Shown here: piece by piece, positions 59,860 to 64,000 of the stretch
Position numbering within the stretch: position 1 is the stretch's first letter
Layout: each line of letters starts with the position of its first letter
Source of the DNA: Roseibium aquae
GTDB lineage: Bacteria > Pseudomonadota > Alphaproteobacteria > Rhizobiales > Stappiaceae
Length of the DNA: 64,000 bases
Direction of reading: 5' to 3'
Assembly (NCBI RefSeq): GCF_008711285.1
Contig: NZ_VXDC01000001.1
Coordinates: 767,454 to 831,453, forward strand
Notes under the pieces: model-generated
Database searches by the model: none
What the model was told of the DNA's origin: nothing
The model's input: only the letters and a program-made list of their open reading frames with translations
Program-made: the position numbers and the translations under genes

Positions 59860-60426
59860 TCAAGCGTGCCTTGAGGCCCGGGCCGCCAGCGCGATGGCGA
59901 TGTAGCTCCAGCCGTTCATCAGCACCGAGATGCCTGCGATCAGTCCGAGGGCCCAGGCGGCAGAGCCCGGCAAGTCGAACCAGATCAGGCCACCGGCAAC
60001 GAGCGAAATCGCGCCCGCGATCGCGACCCAGTGCCAGCCTTCATGCGGCTTGATCTTGAGGGCAAGCAGGATCTGGGTCACGCCCTGTGCCAGAAAGATG
60101 GCCGCAATGACAAGAGTAAGGGCTAGTGTGCCGACCAGCGGGTTCACATAAATCACGATGCCCCCGATGACCGCGACAATTCCCGTGACGAGGTTCCACA
60201 AGAACCCGGACCAGCCCTGGACCTTGAAGGCGTTATAAATCTGGAACAATCCGCCGACAAAAAACACGGCGGCGATCAAAAGGGTCACGGCGACAGACGT
60301 TGCCAGCGGCGCGGCAATCAGTATCAGGCCGCCAATCACAAGGGCGATCCCGAGAACCAGGAACCAGATCCAGTTCTCCTGGATTTTCCTCCGCATATCT
60401 TCGACGGTTTGTTCAGCGTGGGACAT
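59860..60426 (-). CDS. HdeD-family membrane protein
   Basis: 188 residues with six membrane helices in three similar pairs: FLVLGIALVIGGLILIAAPL, VTLLIAAVFFVGGLFQIYNA, VTGIVAVIGGIVIYVNPLVG, TLVIAAIFLAQGVTQILLAL. This is the HdeD/DUF308 repeat pattern. Acid-stress protein in enterobacteria; role here is unknown. The start follows GGAG. Divergent from the XRE regulator gene. Confidence 0.85.
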   Translation of the reverse strand: MSHAEQTVEDMRRKIQENWIWFLVLGIALVIGGLILIAAPLATSVAVTLLIAAVFFVGGLFQIYNAFKVQGWSGFLWNLVTGIVAVIGGIVIYVNPLVGTLALTLVIAAIFLAQGVTQILLALKIKPHEGWHWVAIAGAISLVAGGLIWFDLPGSAAWALGLIAGISVLMNGWSYIAIALAARASRHA

Positions 60427-60531
60427 CGATCCGGCTCCAAGGCTGTGAAATTGACAAGGTCATCATAGGCATAGCGCCTCGTCTGCAAAAGCCTTGTGAC
60501 GATCGGGGCGCAGTACTTGTGCGATTGAATT

Positions 60532-60547
60532 TTCTCATTTATGAGAA
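60532..60547. promoter_or_regulatory. Palindrome upstream of the XRE-cupin regulator
   Basis: TTCTCATTTATGAGAA: perfect 7-bp arms. It lies 25 nt before the regulator start and is a candidate autoregulatory operator. Confidence 0.5.
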
Positions 60548-60571
60548 TTTGACCTGCATATTGAGAAAGTC

Positions 60572-61123
60572 ATGGTTGAAGATACGTTTCTGGCGCGCCA
60601 TCTGGCGCGGCTCCGCCAAAGCCGCAGCCTGACACTGGAGGATCTTGCGGAGCGAAGCGGTGTGAGCCGCGCCACCCTGTCCCGCATCGAACGGGGACAA
60701 ACCAGCCCCACTGCCGCGGTTTTGGGGCAACTGGCAGCCGTTTACAGGCTGCCGGTGGCGGCCCTGTTCGCCGATCAGGATCTGCCCGGGCCGGCATTGG
60801 TGCGCTGCCAGGATCAATCGGTCTGGACAGATCCGGACACCGGGTTTGTCCGGCGCGGTGTCTCGCCGTCCGTGTCCGGTTTCCGGGGCACCGTGATCGA
60901 GGGGGAGGTGCCTGGCGGGAAAACCGTCGCCTACCGGACCAGTCCGCTGCCGGATCTGGAACATCATCTCGTGGTTTTGTCCGGACGGCTCACTGTGACG
61001 CTGGCCGAGGGCTGCTTTGAGATGGAGCCGGGCGACTGCCTGCGGTTCCGGCTCAACGCTGCGAACAGTTATCACGCGCCCGGCCCGGAGTCGGCCCGCT
61101 ATCTTTTGTGTGTCATCGGATGA
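60572..61123 (+). CDS. XRE-family regulator with cupin domain
   Basis: 183 residues. An N-terminal HTH (LARLRQSRSLTLEDLAERSG, VSRATLSRIERGQTSPTAAV) is followed by a C-terminal cupin sensor domain (TVIEGEVPGGKTVAYRTSPL; LVVLSGRLTVTLAEGCFEME). This is the standard HTH_3/cupin_2 transcription factor. Its stop overlaps the GNAT start (ATGA), so the pair is co-translated. Confidence 0.92.
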   Translation: MVEDTFLARHLARLRQSRSLTLEDLAERSGVSRATLSRIERGQTSPTAAVLGQLAAVYRLPVAALFADQDLPGPALVRCQDQSVWTDPDTGFVRRGVSPSVSGFRGTVIEGEVPGGKTVAYRTSPLPDLEHHLVVLSGRLTVTLAEGCFEMEPGDCLRFRLNAANSYHAPGPESARYLLCVIG

Positions 61124-61662
61124 GTGAAATGACAGATCGGAAAGCTGCCTTTGAGATCAGTGAGGTTTCCGCCCGCGAATTGGACGGGCTGGTTCCCCCG
61201 CTCGGCCGTCTTCTGCAAGCCTGTGTCGAGGACGGGGCGGGGATTGGTTTCGTTCTGCCGCTCAACTTGGAGACCGCTTCCCGGTTCTGGTCCGGCCAAA
61301 AGGCGGCCGTCGAGGCAGGCGGTGCCCATCTGATCGTTGCGCGTGACGGCGGCGATGTCATTGGAACCGTCATGCTTTTGCTGGCGCAGCAAAACAATGG
61401 CGGGCACCGGGCGGAAGTCGCCAAGTTGATGGTTCATCCGCAGGCGCGGCGGCGCGGCGTTGCGCGCCGTTTGCTGGCGGCGGTGGAACAAAAAGCGCAG
61501 GCGCTGGGCCGGACACTGCTCGTGCTCGACACCGTTACGGGCGATGCCGCGGAAGGCATGTATGCGCGTCTTGGATATCACCATGTCGGTGTCATCCCCG
61601 GCTACGCCGTTGCCGCGCGCGGCGGCCTCCAGGCGACAACGGTTTTCTACAAGCAGTTATAA
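61120..61662 (+). CDS. GNAT-family N-acetyltransferase
   Basis: 180 residues from ATG 61120. Acetyl-CoA motif A is VAKLMVHPQARRRGVARRLL (Q/R-x-x-G-x-G/A), with LVLDTVTGDAAEGMYARLGY following as the C-terminal part. It overlaps the XRE-cupin gene by 4 nt. Part of this gene (61318-61376) is duplicated exactly at 63815-63873. Substrate unknown. Confidence 0.9.
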   Translation: MSEMTDRKAAFEISEVSARELDGLVPPLGRLLQACVEDGAGIGFVLPLNLETASRFWSGQKAAVEAGGAHLIVARDGGDVIGTVMLLLAQQNNGGHRAEVAKLMVHPQARRRGVARRLLAAVEQKAQALGRTLLVLDTVTGDAAEGMYARLGYHHVGVIPGYAVAARGGLQATTVFYKQL

Positions 61663-61825
61663 ACGCTGCGCCTTGCCAACGGTGCGGTACACCTCTGGTA
61701 GGATTTAAAGCGGCATGCTTCTTATTCGCGCATGTAAAACTTGCAACTGTGTATAGATTTTCGTTAGTTATTTAGGTCTGAGTAATTATTGAAACTTCTT
61801 TTCGTCAGTTTCTTGCGGGGGCGTT

Positions 61826-63739
61826 ATGGCATTTCGGTTTCCAATTTTCGTGTCGATGGTGGCCGTTGGTTGTGCCTTCGGAGGATGGGCTTCACCCGCC
61901 GCGGCTACCCAGTGCCCGGGAAGCGGGTTCAGAGAACTCAATGGTCTGATGTTTCCCTGTGAGCCGGTCCTGTCCCCGATGTCTCCCGCTGACACACCGT
62001 CCCGCTCGCGGGCAAATCGCGAAGTTGCCGCAACGCTATCAACTTACCAACCGTTGGTCGTGGAAAAGCGAGACGCGGACGATACACCCGAATACTTTTA
62101 TGTCGAAACCGAGTGTGTACGCGAAGAGGTCATAAACGAACTGACCCAGGTCCAGTATCGCAATCGCATGCAGCGCTTGTTTGGCGGAACAACTCATCGT
62201 TTCGCGTTTGCAGTAAAGCTGTCCGCTGATCTCAACGACCGAAATTATAAACCGGATGACAACGAGATCTTCGATCCGGTGTCGGGTGCTCTGCGCGGCT
62301 ACCATCTGATAGCCAGCCGCGACAGTGTGGAATCGTCCGGCGACGGATTTGCCCAGATCACTCAGATTTTGAATGCCCAACCCATCCGCTGCGATGTGAA
62401 AAACACAACCCTGATTTTTCACCGGTCAGACGATGTGACATACACCTTCGCCGGGGCGACCCTGGAAACGGCGGTCGATGCGGAATTCGTAAAGATCCTG
62501 TTAGAAACAATGAGCGCGGGTGTGTCAGCTTTTCAGGACACAACACCGCAGATCTACAGCCAGTTGCCAGGGCTGTCTGTTGGTTTGTTCAGAGCCCTGA
62601 ACAAAGCCGTTCTTGCATATGAAGGACGTACCCGGCCCGAGCCGGTTGGCCGGGCTTTTAGCGTTTCAACAAAAGCTAAGTCCTACACGATCGCACATGT
62701 CAGCGAATTCGGCCTTCAGGCCAATGTACATGGGTTGAACTCGCTTTACGGGCTGAATGCTGGTCGTTTCCAAGACGCCGGACTTCTCAATAATATAAAA
62801 AACTACATGTATATTGACGTCGCTGCAGCGCTCGATACTCATATCTTGAATGCGCAGGGAAATCTGAGTGATTTCAACGAGCCTGATACTTTTACCATTG
62901 TTGAGCGCGAGTGCAAAGAGGCTCGTAATTTCGTCGAATCCAGTTTCACAAAACTCTCCATATCGGACCGCTGGATTGCGCTGATGGAGTACACTAGAGA
63001 GAAGGGTCTTTCTGATCCCGGATTGCGCCGCCAGTGTGTTGGTGCGCAAAACTATGCACGCATCGACAACGAGCAGTTCCGCAGCGGGTTCCAGGCAGCG
63101 CTTGAGGATAGTGGGTTCGCTGATTCTGGAGATGTGAGTTCAGACGAGGAAAGCACAGAAACAGAAGAGGAGGTTGAAGTTGGTGCGGAGGATGAGCGTT
63201 GGCTGACGAACTCGCGAGCAATGTTGAATTATTTCGAGGATCGACTGCTTGGATCCTTTATTCGCTTGTCCAGCGGTATTGATGATTCCGCTTTGTCAGA
63301 AACTCGTCTGAAGTCTTTCGCTAGCGACTATGCGGAACAGCTTAAGGTTCGGGATCTCAGCGGAAGATTTCTGGACAATACGAGATCCTGGCAAAAAAAA
63401 TCCGCAATCGAGTTTCTTGACCTCTTCGCAACGTCTGAATTTGAGATCGTAAGGATGGCATGTATTTCCAGCCGAAGGTCCGCTGACATCGGGCTCCAGT
63501 GGGAGTTGCTGGCCTTTGGCAGGGATGGAACGCCGGTCAACATGCAGATGTCTTTTGCAACCGGTCCAAGTGATCAACCGGTCATATCAGCCATAGCTTT
63601 TTTCAAGGCTACCGAGAATGTTCTCGCCCGCCTGGCAGCTGTCCATGGCGATGGCCGGTGCAGCGGCTCCCGGTTGAATCTTGAGGGTGTTCGGGATGGT
63701 GTAGCAGCTGTTGGCAGTGACTCTGCACGACGGGGATAA
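61826..63739 (+). CDS. Orphan secreted protein of unknown function
   Basis: 637 residues. Signal peptide (PIFVSMVAVGCAFGGWASPA, AATQ). No recognised domain. Visible features: several Cys (QCPGSGF, PCEPV, ETECVREE, IRCDVKN, RECKEA, RQCVGA) that may pair, and a strongly acidic Glu/Asp run (SSDEESTETEEEVEVGAEDE). Base composition is more AT-rich than neighbours, with no operon partner. It is flanked on the left by the intact GNAT gene and on the right by a copy of a GNAT segment. Function unknown; horizontally acquired is an inference. Confidence 0.65.
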   Translation: MAFRFPIFVSMVAVGCAFGGWASPAAATQCPGSGFRELNGLMFPCEPVLSPMSPADTPSRSRANREVAATLSTYQPLVVEKRDADDTPEYFYVETECVREEVINELTQVQYRNRMQRLFGGTTHRFAFAVKLSADLNDRNYKPDDNEIFDPVSGALRGYHLIASRDSVESSGDGFAQITQILNAQPIRCDVKNTTLIFHRSDDVTYTFAGATLETAVDAEFVKILLETMSAGVSAFQDTTPQIYSQLPGLSVGLFRALNKAVLAYEGRTRPEPVGRAFSVSTKAKSYTIAHVSEFGLQANVHGLNSLYGLNAGRFQDAGLLNNIKNYMYIDVAAALDTHILNAQGNLSDFNEPDTFTIVERECKEARNFVESSFTKLSISDRWIALMEYTREKGLSDPGLRRQCVGAQNYARIDNEQFRSGFQAALEDSGFADSGDVSSDEESTETEEEVEVGAEDERWLTNSRAMLNYFEDRLLGSFIRLSSGIDDSALSETRLKSFASDYAEQLKVRDLSGRFLDNTRSWQKKSAIEFLDLFATSEFEIVRMACISSRRSADIGLQWELLAFGRDGTPVNMQMSFATGPSDQPVISAIAFFKATENVLARLAAVHGDGRCSGSRLNLEGVRDGVAAVGSDSARRG

Positions 63740-63814
63740 CCTGTTGCGTGCCCGGGAAAGGCCCCGGCTTATCGGATAGACACCGAGACAGACGAGCGAA
63801 GCGTGTTGTCATGG

Positions 63815-63873
63815 GGCGGTGCCCATCTGATCGTTGCGCGTGACGGCGGCGATGTCATTGGAACCGTCATGCT
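63815..63873 (+). pseudogene. Duplicated GNAT gene fragment
   Basis: Exact 59-bp copy, same orientation, of 61318-61376 in the GNAT gene (including ATCTGATCGTTGCGCGTGAC), with unrelated sequence on both sides. It encodes a piece of the acetyltransferase (GGAHLIVARDGGDVIGTVML) but no complete gene, so it is a remnant of duplication. Confidence 0.85.
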
Positions 63874-63905
63874 GGTAGTGTCAAATATCTTTCGCACTTT
63901 CGTTT

Positions 63906-64000
63906 TCAGGCGACGGCTCCGTGTGCTTGGTTCTGCTCTTGGTAGAGCGGCGCCATGTTGATGTATTTTTGCGCTGACCATTTACCGGCCGCGATGTGCC
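63906..64000 (-). CDS. Possible C-terminal end of a gene entering from the right edge
   Basis: On the minus strand a frame runs from the edge to a TGA at 63906-63908 and would encode the last 30 residues, AAGKWSAQKYINMAPLYQEQ, then NQAHGAVA. The composition is protein-like, but the length is too short to identify. It could be a transposase end or an unrelated gene. Confidence 0.3.
   Translation of the reverse strand, partial: HIAAGKWSAQKYINMAPLYQEQNQAHGAVA

Noticed and set aside
63769..63981. 70-codon minus-strand frame at the right end
   Set aside because: It runs through the antisense of the GNAT fragment; the neighbouring frame gives a more protein-like end.

Overview
The window is a slice of an alphaproteobacterial chromosome, most likely from the Hyphomicrobiales (Rhizobiales). 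The evidence is the flaF/flbT flagellin regulators, a cckA-type hybrid kinase directly after flhB, a fliX gene, a DksA without its zinc cysteines, and recA, alaS and icd lying within about 10 kb of each other. GC content looks high throughout, apart from a more AT-rich segment near the right end. No rRNA, tRNA, CRISPR array or complete insertion sequence was seen.

Layout. 1-32.2 kb is a large flagellar locus. It holds the hook-filament junction genes flgK (cut by the left edge) and flgL on the plus strand. On the minus strand follow flaF, flbT, three modular flagellins, flaG, flgN-like, flgJ-like and flgI. fliX and dksA are on the plus strand, then flgH-flgA-flgG-flgF on the minus strand. fliL-fliM-DUF6468-motE and a giant periplasmic TPR protein are on the plus strand. 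A DUF2336 protein and fliP-fliO are on the minus strand, and flgB-flgC-fliE-fliQ-fliR-flhB on the plus strand. cckA follows flhB. Two divergent flagellar promoters (flgF/fliL and fliO/flgB) share a 16-bp CtrA-like motif. This fits a CckA-ChpT-CtrA circuit controlling the cluster that carries cckA.

34.9-43 kb is accessory or housekeeping DNA: a TetR/VOC divergent pair with two operators, a lipoprotein, a three-gene operon (TelA-like, DUF6384-like, coiled-coil/Gly-rich), and the pseudouridine catabolic pair psuG and a PfkB kinase. 43-61.7 kb carries recA, alaS, a cyclic-nucleotide-type K+ channel, an SDR, two small secreted proteins, a homodimeric NADP-isocitrate dehydrogenase, ilvD, cutA, a D-Ala-D-Ala carboxypeptidase, a HAD phosphatase, a second (monomeric) isocitrate dehydrogenase, an HdeD-like membrane protein and an XRE-cupin/GNAT pair. 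61.7-64 kb holds an orphan 637-residue secreted protein. Downstream of it lies an exact 59-bp copy of part of the GNAT gene, which suggests a rearrangement or insertion.

The most interesting signals are the orphan gene bracketed by the duplicated GNAT fragment, the shared CtrA-like motif, the giant AMIN/TPR-like protein beside motE, the repeated promoter element of the three flagellins, the tandem palindromic array between flagellin genes, and the TelA-like operon. All functional statements rest on reading the sequence and recalled family features; no database search was run.
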